Positions 6,231 through 13,221 of a stretch of DNA of 15,156 bases are shown here, piece after piece. A model generated the notes under the pieces. The model saw only the letters and a program-made list of their open reading frames with translations. It made no database searches and had not been told where the DNA came from. Position 1 is the stretch's first letter; every line of letters begins with the position of its first letter. The stretch is from assembly GCA_027009865.1 (NCBI GenBank), contig JALVCR010000048.1, positions 1 through 15,156 on the forward strand, given 5' to 3'. A program made the translations under genes and the position numbers. This stretch comes from Campylobacterales bacterium (GTDB lineage: Bacteria > Campylobacterota > Campylobacteria > Campylobacterales > JAADDG01).

Positions 6231-8119
6231 TTCAGTTTATCGATAATATCTAAAGTATCGGGATTTATAGTCTCCATCTCTACGCTGTTTTCTTTTATAT
6301 GAAAGAAAACCACCGCATTTTGAGTGGTAAAGCTTTTTACGGCTTTGCTCCATGGAAGTTTCTCTTTGGCATAATATGGAGCTCCTCCCGCTCCGTTATT
6401 TATCTGCCAAATTTCTCTAAAAAAATCTTTTTTGGTTATTTTATCTTTATCCCAGTTTTTTGGATAGAGATTTAAATCTTTAGTAATTTTCATTCTATTA
6501 TAGTTATGCTCGTCTCCCGTTAAAATAGCTACAACTTTTGGGCTTTTCATCATAATTTCCAAAAGCTCGTCTCTTACCTCTATTATCCCTTTTTTTGCTT
6601 TTTTGCCGTTTATTATCGGTCTTTGCTCATTATTTCCGTTATACCACATATCTTGTCCCCCATGTCCTCCATTTGGAAACAAAGGAGTGTGGATAGTTAC
6701 GAATATATGGTCTATATCTTTGTCATTTGTATATTTTTCAATCTCTTTTTTAAACCATTTTAATTGATTTTCCATTATGTAGCCGTGCAGATTACCGCCG
6801 GTATATTTTCTATCGGCCATTGAAGGGGCGTATAAGTAATCTGAATTTAAAACAATCATAGCGGTATTTGCATAAGTGTATGAATATACATTTTCTTTAT
6901 AAGATGGAAAATCAATTTTATTAGGATTAGGATCAAGAGATGAGTTATCTTCGCTTAAAGGACCGTTTTCAAAATTTACGAAAGCTTGAGCAAATATAGC
7001 TTCGCTTGAATCGGTATCGAAAGGAAATTTATCTATTTGAACTTTCCACCAAGGGTTTTTATCGTTAAATTTATAAACCAAAGCTTCATGGTTTCCCATT
7101 CCTATATAAAAGGGCATATAGTGCCAATATGGCTCTAAAATATGTTTAAAATTGTAATACTCATAGAGCATCTCTTCTTTTGTGGTTTTATATCCGTTTA
7201 TTACATCTCCCGTTATTTGAACGAAAGCTGCGTTTTTATAAGCGCTTATGGCGGCTACTTTCTTTAAAATATATCCGTTTACTCCTCCAATATATCTCTC
7301 TCCTCCTCCCCTTGAGGCTCTGCAATCACTTATATATGAGAACGTAAATTCCTGTCTGCTTCCTTTTTTAGGAGCGGTTTTAAAATAGTAATCCTCTTCA
7401 TAGTTGCTTTCGGGAATAAAAATTGTATAGTGATATTTTGTATTTGGTTTTAGGGAAAACACTTTTATTTCGTGATGTGTAGCTTGTCCGTTTTCTGAAT
7501 AGAATATTTTCTCTCCATCATTTATCTCTATCCTTGCAAATGCCGGATAATTAACATCAAATGAGATAACAGCGCCTGTAGAGTTAACTTCATTTACAAA
7601 AGGGCCTGAGATTATAAAAGTATCTACAAAAAATGGAGATTTTCCTCTAAAGGCTACTTTTCCATCATACAATATTTTTCCGTCATTCTTCACTACCCTG
7701 TAGCCTATAAGCCCTTCTCCTTTCTCTTTCCAGTTTATCATATCGTATTTGCCGCTCATTTTGGTGATATCTATGAAAGCTTCCCCATTTTTAATTTTTT
7801 CATATTTTTTAAAAAATACCGGATAATTATATTTTCCGTCTTTTAATTTTATAAAGCCATAATATAAAATTCCATCTTTTAGACCGGGAAAGGTAAATTT
7901 TAATCCTTTTTCATCTCCTTCTATATTTCTAAACATTTTTAGAGAATATTTAGTATTTGGTTTTATTAGTTGATAGAGATTACTTTGATCCTTAACTATT
8001 AATGTATTAGACTCTTTTATAATATTTGAATAAACTTCTGGAATTTTATCTATTGCCGGATTTTGAGAAAATAGAAAAGGAAAAGTTACGCTTAATAAAT
8101 TTAATGTTATAGAGCTCAT
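6221..8119 (-). CDS. Exported purple-acid-phosphatase-like metallophosphoesterase
   Basis: A 632-aa protein. The N-terminus (about 1-18) is hydrophobic but lacks basic residues, an atypical signal peptide; an in-frame TAA two codons upstream excludes a longer form. Residues about 165-250 form a fibronectin-III-like domain as in purple acid phosphatases (HHEIKVFSLKPNTKYHYTI, 215-233). The calcineurin-like catalytic domain (about 257-605) shows the dinuclear-metal motifs: SDCR (264-267; D265), TGDVING (303-309; D305), GMGNHE (340-345; N343, H344), THTPLF (476-481; H477 in an I-H-T-P-L-F context) and TGDEHNYNR (534-542; H538). The last motif replaces the usual G-H-x-H. The first ~160 residues match nothing I recognise. 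It probably hydrolyses extracytoplasmic phosphate esters; substrate unknown. A strong -10 box and an RBS (AGGA, 7 bases from ATG) indicate a monocistronic unit. Confidence 0.82.
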   Translation of the reverse strand: MSSITLNLLSVTFPFLFSQNPAIDKIPEVYSNIIKESNTLIVKDQSNLYQLIKPNTKYSLKMFRNIEGDEKGLKFTFPGLKDGILYYGFIKLKDGKYNYPVFFKKYEKIKNGEAFIDITKMSGKYDMINWKEKGEGLIGYRVVKNDGKILYDGKVAFRGKSPFFVDTFIISGPFVNEVNSTGAVISFDVNYPAFARIEINDGEKIFYSENGQATHHEIKVFSLKPNTKYHYTIFIPESNYEEDYYFKTAPKKGSRQEFTFSYISDCRASRGGGERYIGGVNGYILKKVAAISAYKNAAFVQITGDVINGYKTTKEEMLYEYYNFKHILEPYWHYMPFYIGMGNHEALVYKFNDKNPWWKVQIDKFPFDTDSSEAIFAQAFVNFENGPLSEDNSSLDPNPNKIDFPSYKENVYSYTYANTAMIVLNSDYLYAPSMADRKYTGGNLHGYIMENQLKWFKKEIEKYTNDKDIDHIFVTIHTPLFPNGGHGGQDMWYNGNNEQRPIINGKKAKKGIIEVRDELLEIMMKSPKVVAILTGDEHNYNRMKITKDLNLYPKNWDKDKITKKDFFREIWQINNGAGGAPYYAKEKLPWSKAVKSFTTQNAVVFFHIKENSVEMETINPDTLDIIDKLKLK

Positions 8120-8150
8120 TTTTTAATCCTAATATTTTTTTCTTTCATAA

Positions 8151-8156
8151 ATTATA
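8151..8156 (-). promoter_or_regulatory. -10 box of the metallophosphoesterase gene
   Basis: Perfect TATAAT on the minus strand within GTGATATAATTTATG, 31 bases before the ATG at 8119. The context closely resembles the pdxJ promoter (TGATATAATTT), suggesting the organism's housekeeping -10 pattern. Confidence 0.6.
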
Positions 8157-8247
8157 TCACAAAAAGTAAAAAATAAGAAAACATTTAAAAGAGATATTAC
8201 TTGATCTATTTAAAATATTTTAAAAGTAGATGTATTATGAGGTTAGT

Positions 8248-8265
8248 GAAGGGCTTAAGCCCTTC
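8248..8265 (-). terminator. Perfect palindrome at the end of the PilJ-repeat operon
   Basis: An 18-base perfect palindrome (GAAGGGCTTAAGCCCTTC) begins at the first base after the TAA stop of the 8266-9957 gene. It can form a 7-bp, GC-containing stem with a TTAA loop. No T tract follows on the minus strand (ACTAACC...), so it may be a non-canonical terminator, a 3'-end-stabilising hairpin, or a protein-binding site. Confidence 0.45.
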
Positions 8266-9957
8266 TTAATCGCTAATATCTTTTTTTATCAATAAGGCTA
8301 ATTTAGCTAAATGTTCATCTAAAATAGGAGTATTTTTTATAAGAAATACTAAATCAGAGTTGGAGCATTTATTTATGAATTTAGGTTTAAGAGCCGTCCA
8401 TATTTTTTTTATCTTTAAAATAGCTTTTTCTACATGAGGATTTCCAGTAGTCATTATTCCGTATCTTTCATCTCCTTTTAAGATATTTTCAAAAATTACC
8501 ATTGAGCCTTTCAGTTTCTTTTCATTTTCTTCTGCGTTTATGTTTCCTTCTACTAATAATTTTTCTTTCATCATTTTTTGTAAAAGATATCTCTCTCTTT
8601 CTGCTAAAGCCACTTTTGAATTTAAATATCCGCCTATTAGAGAGTGGGCTCCTTGGCTTCTTCTAATAAGCTGTGTAAGGGCATTTGATTTGTTAAGAAG
8701 TATTTCGTTATGTTTTAAGATATAAAGCAGAGCATCTCTGTCTATTTTTCCTTTTAGAAAAGTTTTTATATTTTCGTAAAAAGGTTTCCACTCTTTTTTT
8801 ACTTCTTTAAGTTTTTTTATAGCTTTTTTATCTGTAATTTTTGCTATTTTTAGATTTTCGTTTCCATTTAAAAAGGCGTCTAAGGTTTTATCAAATTTAT
8901 CTGCACTCTCTTTTAATTTTTGAAGGTGTTTTGATGGCTCTACTCCCATAACTATTAAAATTATCTCTTTTACCATCTCTTGAGTTCTTGCTTGCTGAAG
9001 GTAGGCTTCATTTATGACATTGTCTTTTTGTTCTAATATTTTGGAGTATGAATTCACAATTGAATTGATTTCAGAAATTTTTATTTGTCTTTTTATGGAT
9101 GTTTCATACATTTTTACGGCTTTATCCATCTCTTTTAAAGTTAAATCTAAAGCATCTATTATGGCTTTTAATTTTGCTTTTGAATATTTCTCTTCATGTA
9201 AAGTGGGATTTATCTGATCCCAATACCCTTTTACTACAAGAAGCTGTCTTTTTATATGTTTTAAAGGACAAGGCTTTAATCCAAGCTTTTTGTTTCCATT
9301 TAAAAGTCCATTTAGACTTGAATCAAACGTTTTTATTGTATTTTCCAGATTTTTTCTGTTTTTTTCTTTTTCTATTCCTAAATCTATTAAAAGAAGTTCT
9401 TTACTCATTTTTTGAGTTAGCATTCTTTGACGTCCAGCTATATTTATAGCATTTGCAGTAAATTTATCAAGTTTGGAGAGACTTCCGCTCTTTTGGACAA
9501 ACATTACCACCGCTTTGTGCATATTTTTCAAAAGAGGGATATTTTTTTGGGATATATTTAATAATACCTCTTTTGAAGTATTTCCTTTTAAAATTTTTTG
9601 CAAATCTTTTTTAAAATTTTGCCAAAGGGAATTAACTTTTTTTAGCTGAGCCATAATCTCTTTATCATTTGTCTTAACGATTCTTAAACTCTTTTCTCCA
9701 TGCATCAATCCCTTTAGTGTCTTTTCAAAAAGTTTCATACTATTTTGCAAATCTCTTTTATTCTTTTTTACATCTATTCCTTCTACTATTAACAAAGCAT
9801 CTTTACTCATCCTTTGAGTCAACATCCTCTGTTTACCGGCTAAATTGATAATAATACCCATCTCTTTGTCAGTAACTGCGAAAGCTAAGTTTACGCTTAT
9901 AAAAAACAGAACAAAGAGAGAAAGAAAAGTTTGTTTAAAATTTCTAATACTTTTCAA
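8266..9957 (-). CDS. Secreted protein with four tandem PilJ/NarX-type sensor modules
   Basis: A 563-aa protein starting at TTG, supported by AGGAG six bases upstream. The signal peptide is residues 1-27 (ending NLAFA); there is no other membrane segment and no HAMP, kinase or methyl-accepting domain. Four all-helical modules of about 120 residues follow: R1 about 34-157, R2 about 166-290, R3 about 311-433, R4 about 441-560. R1 and R2 carry the PilJ N-terminal/NarX P-box signature INLAGKQRMLTQRM (37-50) and INIAGRQRMLTQKM (171-184). R3 (QQARTQEMVKEI) and R4 (ALAERERYLLQKMMKE) are degenerate. Each module has an F-(x)-(x)-x-L-x-G-(x)-L-x-(N/H)-G-like stretch in its middle and one Trp in a K-(x)-(x)-W helix (W112, W246, W390, W520). 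Such modules normally sense small ligands (nitrate in NarX) in receptors; here they form a free periplasmic protein. It is the last gene of the rhodanese-LysM operon, 38 bases after the LysM gene. Ligand and partner unknown. Confidence 0.75.
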   Translation of the reverse strand: MKSIRNFKQTFLSLFVLFFISVNLAFAVTDKEMGIIINLAGKQRMLTQRMSKDALLIVEGIDVKKNKRDLQNSMKLFEKTLKGLMHGEKSLRIVKTNDKEIMAQLKKVNSLWQNFKKDLQKILKGNTSKEVLLNISQKNIPLLKNMHKAVVMFVQKSGSLSKLDKFTANAINIAGRQRMLTQKMSKELLLIDLGIEKEKNRKNLENTIKTFDSSLNGLLNGNKKLGLKPCPLKHIKRQLLVVKGYWDQINPTLHEEKYSKAKLKAIIDALDLTLKEMDKAVKMYETSIKRQIKISEINSIVNSYSKILEQKDNVINEAYLQQARTQEMVKEIILIVMGVEPSKHLQKLKESADKFDKTLDAFLNGNENLKIAKITDKKAIKKLKEVKKEWKPFYENIKTFLKGKIDRDALLYILKHNEILLNKSNALTQLIRRSQGAHSLIGGYLNSKVALAERERYLLQKMMKEKLLVEGNINAEENEKKLKGSMVIFENILKGDERYGIMTTGNPHVEKAILKIKKIWTALKPKFINKCSNSDLVFLIKNTPILDEHLAKLALLIKKDISD

Positions 9958-9995
9958 TCTATTCTCCTTTTTTTTATTAAAGCCCCTCTTTTGGC

Positions 9996-10982
9996 TTATT
10001 TTACTTTAGGAACTTTTATTACTGTTCCTACCGGAACTACGTTTGGATCTGCAAGTCTATCTTTATTGGCTTCATAAATTAGTCTATATTTAAAGCCGTC
10101 TCCGTAAATTTCTTTGGCTATATTCCATAAATTATCTCCCTCTTTAATTTTTACTATTGTATATTCTTTAGTAACCGATACTATATCCATTTTGGATTTG
10201 GAAACCTCTTTTAAAAGTCCTACTACGTAACTATTTTTGACTTTAGGATTTGTTGATATCTCTTTTATTACATCTTTTATCAAGTCTTCTTTTGATTTTG
10301 GTTTTACTCTAACAGCGTTATCCGTTTTTGTCTCTTCTTTTAGAATTGAAGCAAGTTTTTTGTCTTTTATCTCTATTCCAGCTCCCATTATAAGTTTTTT
10401 TAGATTTTCTCTTAGGAGAACTTTTGCCGTTTTTTCATCTTTTTGAAGTTTAGGAGTTTCTATTTTTTCTAAATTTTCCTCTTTTGTTTTTTCCTCTTTG
10501 GGAGGCTTTTTTATAGAAGATAGTCTAACTACATTATCTCCTGCTGAGTTTTCGGCTTCTTTGGCAAGCATCTCTTCATAAGAGCTCTTTTTATTTTTAA
10601 TAGCTAAACTCTCTGCTTTAACCTTTATTGCGTTATCCGATTTTAGATCCTCATCGGCCGCGCTTGTTAGCATATTCTGATAAGATGAGTTTTTTGTTTC
10701 ATTTTTTACTCTCTCTTTTGGTTTATTTTTATTTATCTCTTTAGGAGTTTCTATTTTGACTTCTTTGCTATTACCTGATAATATATTAGATAAAGCATTA
10801 GTTTTTATAGAAGTTTCTTTTTTGCTCTGTTTTATTGTTTCTTTTTGGAACTGTTTATTTTGTTTTATCTGCTCTTTTTTGCTATCATTTATATTAACAT
10901 TTGTATTCTTAGGAGTATTAAACAGTCCAAGCTGCCAGATTATAATAGATCCAATAATTATAAAGAGTATGAATTTCCACAT
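9996..10982 (-). CDS. Membrane-anchored LysM-domain protein with repeated DNAxxV motifs
   Basis: A 328-aa protein. Residues 2-21 form an uncleaved-looking hydrophobic anchor (FILFIIIGSIIIWQLGLF). Then comes a long, Lys/Glu/Asn/Ser-rich, probably disordered linker (22-270), and a C-terminal LysM domain (about 274-325: YTIVKIKEGDNLWNIAKEIYG ... NVVPVGTVIKVP), which binds peptidoglycan glycan chains. The linker holds a recurring motif of about 20 residues: SYQNML...DNAIKV (100-121), SYEEML...DNVVRL (134-154), LASIL...DNAVRV (210-226) and a weaker SYVVGLL...DIVSV (251-270). The repeats may be docking motifs. The gene starts 14 bases after the rhodanese stop, with AAGGA 8 bases before ATG. The anchor plus LysM suggest a protein that spans from the inner membrane to the murein; its function is not recognised. 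Confidence 0.7.
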   Translation of the reverse strand: MWKFILFIIIGSIIIWQLGLFNTPKNTNVNINDSKKEQIKQNKQFQKETIKQSKKETSIKTNALSNILSGNSKEVKIETPKEINKNKPKERVKNETKNSSYQNMLTSAADEDLKSDNAIKVKAESLAIKNKKSSYEEMLAKEAENSAGDNVVRLSSIKKPPKEEKTKEENLEKIETPKLQKDEKTAKVLLRENLKKLIMGAGIEIKDKKLASILKEETKTDNAVRVKPKSKEDLIKDVIKEISTNPKVKNSYVVGLLKEVSKSKMDIVSVTKEYTIVKIKEGDNLWNIAKEIYGDGFKYRLIYEANKDRLADPNVVPVGTVIKVPKVK

Positions 10983-10996
10983 GCCAAAATCCTTTT

Positions 10997-11638
10997 TTAT
11001 TCTGGAATTACGGTAGTTAGCCCAAGTATTTGCCAGTTTTGCATACCGCCTCTGTAATAGAATATTTTATTTGGAGGATATCCCATTTTAACAAGCGCTT
11101 TTATAGCATGAGGAGATTGCGCACACCATGGACCGTTACAGAAAAACAGAAGTTTTTGAGCGTGAGAGAAATCCCATTTTCCATTTTTATATTCTGCTCC
11201 TAAAAGCTCTAATATCTTTTGTGTGTAAGGATCTTCTATTCCTCTCATAAAAAGTGTAAAAGGGATATTAATTGCGCCCGGAATCGTTCCGTTTTTATAC
11301 CATTGAGGAAGTCTTGCATCTATTAACAAACCTTTGTTATTTGCCACTTCTGTTTTTAGAAAATTTAAAAGTTCTAGCTCTCCGTAAACTTTTACCCCTT
11401 TTGCTATTTGAATAGGCTGAATGCAAAACGGTGGACAAGGTCTTGAAGTTTTAGCGTAGCTATTTGTAAGTTTATGTTTTGTATCTTGAATTCTTTGAAT
11501 TCTTACTGTTTTTCCTCCATGCTCTACATCAACATAAGGTAATCCTTCTGCAATATTTACCTCTAACGCAAAAAGTGAGGAAGAGGATAATATTAATATA
11601 CTAATAAAAATTTTCGAGAGTGAAAATCTCAATGCCAT
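10997..11638 (-). CDS. Periplasmic rhodanese-domain protein
   Basis: A 213-aa protein with a cleavable signal peptide (about 1-24, ending LFA). The mature N-terminal region has a RPCPPFC motif (66-72; C68, C72). A single rhodanese domain (about 85-208) contains LLIDARLPQWYKNGTIPGAINIP (given here by position only, 104-126; D107, G121) and the active-site loop FCNGPWCAQS (166-175). The catalytic Cys is C167; the sixth loop position, usually Arg or Thr, is a second Cys (C172). Rhodaneses carry persulfide sulfur. The periplasmic location, the extra C68/C72 pair and the C-x4-C loop suggest sulfane-sulfur or thiol-redox chemistry outside the cytoplasm, which is an inference. A good RBS (AAGGAG, 5 bases from ATG) is present. 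It is the first gene of the leftward operon with the LysM and PilJ-repeat genes. A possible -10 (TATAAA, 11685-11690, minus) lies upstream. Confidence 0.8.
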   Translation of the reverse strand: MALRFSLSKIFISILILSSSSLFALEVNIAEGLPYVDVEHGGKTVRIQRIQDTKHKLTNSYAKTSRPCPPFCIQPIQIAKGVKVYGELELLNFLKTEVANNKGLLIDARLPQWYKNGTIPGAINIPFTLFMRGIEDPYTQKILELLGAEYKNGKWDFSHAQKLLFFCNGPWCAQSPHAIKALVKMGYPPNKIFYYRGGMQNWQILGLTTVIPE

Positions 11639-12071
11639 CTTTGCTCCTTTTGATAATATTTAATTACTCTATAATCGACAAATTTTTATAACTTTGGATA
11701 TTTATTTTAATTTAAACAAGTAAATTTAAAAAATAGTAATTTCTGAAAAATCTATATTTTTAATAGAAAAAGATTCTATATTATTTAAGAAATCATACCG
11801 TTTTTTATAAAAAAGAAAGTTAAAATTATATCTAAATTTTAAGAATTTAGAAAATTTTATAGTATATCTATATTTTTTAAAAACTATATCTATAAACTTG
11901 TAAAAGTTTAATTTATCCAAATAAATTTCGTTTATATATTTAATCATTATGTAACAAAAAATCTAATTTAATATATTAAAGTTTATAAAATTAATGTCGA
12001 TATTAATTGTGCAAATATATAAAAACTATCGAACATTTTATAAATGTTTGATATTAAAGGAGAATATACTT
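11639..12071. other. Very AT-rich divergent intergenic region
   Basis: This stretch between the divergent rhodanese and lipoprotein genes is far richer in A+T than its surroundings. I see no supported gene. A 73-codon minus-strand frame (11726-11947) is Lys/Phe/Asn/Ile-rich, has no RBS and no recognisable domain. Short perfect inverted repeats occur: TCTAAATT/AATTTAGA (11831-11838 / 11844-11851) and TAAACTT/AAGTTTA (11893-11899 / 11904-11910). In DNA this AT-rich such repeats can arise by chance. It must hold promoters for both flanking operons. Candidates are TATAAA at 11685-11690 (minus) and TATATA around 12016-12022 (plus), both weak. Confidence 0.5.
12030..12050. promoter_or_regulatory. 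Near-perfect palindrome in the lipoprotein-operon leader (possible operator)
   Basis: AACATTT (12032-12038) and AAATGTT (12042-12048) are perfect inverted repeats around TAT; one more pair, C12030-G12050, lies outside a G-T mismatch. The centre is about 30 bases upstream of the ATG at 12072 and just before the RBS, where a repressor site or 5'-leader hairpin would act. I do not see it upstream of the paralogous operon at 13222. Confidence 0.3.
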
Positions 12072-12353
12072 ATGAAAAGTAAAAAATTTTTATTTATGAT
12101 TGTCTCTATCGGGATAACAGCCGGTTTGATGAGCGGATGCGCCTCTCATCCTAATCAAACCGCTCCCGTTAGCAGCTGTGGAGTTCCTTCTTTTTGTAAA
12201 ACACCAGTTAGAGTGAAAATAAAAAGAGTTGCGGTTAGTGAATGTCCAAAAAGAGTAAAAACCGTTGTTTATAAAGGCGTATGCAATAATTGCGACAATT
12301 TTCCAGTTAGTGTAAGAGAAAATAGCTGTTGTGTTCCGGGAGGTTGCAGATGA
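12072..12353 (+). CDS. Nine-cysteine small lipoprotein (copy 1)
   Basis: A 93-aa protein. The start at 12072 is chosen over an upstream in-frame ATG (11994) because AAAGGAG (12056-12062) lies 9 bases before it and a signal peptide then begins at once. The lipobox LMSGC gives lipid-modified C23. The mature part has eight further Cys (36, 42, 58, 71, 74, 86, 87, 92), with a core VSECPKRVKTVVYKGVCNNC, then PVSVREN and CCVPGGC. I do not recognise a named family. The even number of Cys after the lipid-bearing one suits disulfides or metal binding in the periplasm or at the outer membrane. It is translationally coupled (ATGA) to the FlgO-like gene and is paralogous to 13222-13464, with all nine Cys conserved. 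Confidence 0.8.
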   Translation: MKSKKFLFMIVSIGITAGLMSGCASHPNQTAPVSSCGVPSFCKTPVRVKIKRVAVSECPKRVKTVVYKGVCNNCDNFPVSVRENSCCVPGGCR

Positions 12354-13003
12354 AAAAATTAGCTTTTATTTTAAGTAGTTCTATTTTAGCGGCAAGCTTG
12401 GCCGTTGCGGGTAATTATCCCTATCAGCAAAAAGTTCAAACTTTCAGATACGGTTTTAATGCAAATGCGGCAGGTTATATAAATCAAATAGTAGGCACTA
12501 TAGCTGATCAGCTTGCTCAAAATAAAGATTTTAAAAACATAAAAGATACTCCAATAGCTGTTGCTTCAATAGTAAATTTGGAAAATTACAAGGAAACAGA
12601 TAAACTTGGCAATGTAATAGAAGAAAATCTGATTCACGAGATGCAAGTTAGAGGGTTTAAAGTCGTAGATTATAAAACCATGCCTACAATAAAAGTGGGA
12701 GAGCATGGAGATTACGCTTTTTCAAGACTTTTGTATGAGCTTAAAAAAGAGCAGCATATAAATTATGTTCTTGCTGGAACATATACCAAGTATAGAGGAG
12801 GAATAGCTATAAATTGCAGACTTATAGATTTAAGAAGCAATGTTGTTGTATCAAGCGCTCAAACATATATTCCTGCTCAATTGGTAGGCGCGGTGGATTA
12901 TAAAAATGGATTTGATATCTATCCAGGCGCTATTACTAAAGTAAAAGTTGTCAAAGTAATTCCAAAAGTTCAAGAAAATACTATCAGTTTAGAAGCTTAC
13001 TAA
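12350..13003 (+). CDS. Secreted FlgO-domain protein (copy 1)
   Basis: A 217-aa protein starting at 12350, overlapping the lipoprotein stop by four bases; GGGAGG (12338-12343) lies six bases upstream. The signal peptide ends near AVA (18-20). Residues about 44-175 match the FlgO domain: IADQLAQNKDF (51-61), TPIAVASIVNLE (67-78), GNVIEENLIHEMQVRGFKVVD (87-107, the characteristic L-x-x-E-(L/M)-x-x-(R)-G-F-x-V-x-D element), SRLLYEL (125-131), INYVLAGTYT (137-146) and AINCRLIDLRSNVVVSS (153-169). FlgO in Vibrio is an outer-membrane protein required for stable flagella and motility, but no flagellar genes are near. The only Cys in the protein is C156, in the strand that usually reads V-N-A-R. Its partner is likely the coupled Cys-rich lipoprotein (inferred). 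A terminator follows. Confidence 0.82.
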   Translation: MKKLAFILSSSILAASLAVAGNYPYQQKVQTFRYGFNANAAGYINQIVGTIADQLAQNKDFKNIKDTPIAVASIVNLENYKETDKLGNVIEENLIHEMQVRGFKVVDYKTMPTIKVGEHGDYAFSRLLYELKKEQHINYVLAGTYTKYRGGIAINCRLIDLRSNVVVSSAQTYIPAQLVGAVDYKNGFDIYPGAITKVKVVKVIPKVQENTISLEAY

Positions 13004-13011
13004 TTTTTTTA

Positions 13012-13045
13012 AGAGCGTATCTTTTTTGATGCGCTCTCTTTCTTT
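13012..13045 (+). terminator. Terminator of the first lipoprotein-FlgO operon
   Basis: A 10-bp stem (AGAGCGTATC at 13012-13021, GATGCGCTCT at 13028-13037, one G-T wobble) with a TTTTTT loop, followed by CTTTCTTT and preceded by a run of T. It begins eight bases after the FlgO-like stop. Confidence 0.8.
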
Positions 13046-13106
13046 GAAAATCTCTTTCTTTTCTACTCAGTTTATCCCTTTTTCAAAAATAAAAGTAAAG
13101 ATATTT

Positions 13107-13112
13107 TATACA
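13107..13112 (+). promoter_or_regulatory. Candidate -10 box of the second lipoprotein-FlgO operon
   Basis: TATACA in the 176-base gap after the terminator, which would give a leader of about 100 bases. TATCAT at 13144-13149 is an alternative. Neither stands out in this AT-rich gap, but the upstream terminator makes a separate promoter here likely. Confidence 0.25.
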
Positions 13113-13205
13113 AGTAAAAAATTAATATTTGTTTAAGATTACTTATCATACACTTAAACTAAGAGAAGTTGCAATATTCTTTCCTTAAAATAATTCTTTA
13201 AATTG

Positions 13206-13213
13206 AAAGGAGG
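13206..13213 (+). promoter_or_regulatory. Strong ribosome binding site of the second Cys-rich lipoprotein
   Basis: AAAGGAGG, a full match to the anti-Shine-Dalgarno core, eight bases before the ATG at 13222. It is among the strongest such sites in the window and points to high translation. Confidence 0.75.
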
Positions 13214-13221
13214 TTTATTTT

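Noticed and set aside
9014..9449. Hydrophobic plus-strand frames opposite the PilJ-array gene
   Set aside because: Leu/Phe-rich readings are the antisense of Lys/Glu-rich helices; no RBS; the minus-strand gene is clearly real. The same holds for plus-strand frames at 2780-2989, 3101-3523, 10237-10446 and 10756-11057.
9958..9995. Possible hairpin (AAGCC / GGCTT) between the LysM and PilJ-array genes
   Set aside because: Only five pairs with an eight-base loop and no T tract in the direction of transcription; too weak to call a terminator.
11726..11947. 73-codon minus-strand frame in the AT-rich spacer
   Set aside because: No ribosome binding site, no recognisable domain, and the residue content (Lys, Phe, Asn, Ile) is what random DNA of this base composition gives.
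11994..12071. Longer form of the first Cys-rich lipoprotein starting at 11994
   Set aside because: It would place 26 extra residues before the signal peptide and has no RBS, whereas 12072 has AAAGGAG at good spacing.
13140..13190. Possible sigma-54 promoter (TTGCA) before the second FlgO-like operon
   Set aside because: The required GG element at the -24 position is missing, so the FlgO link alone does not justify a sigma-54 call.
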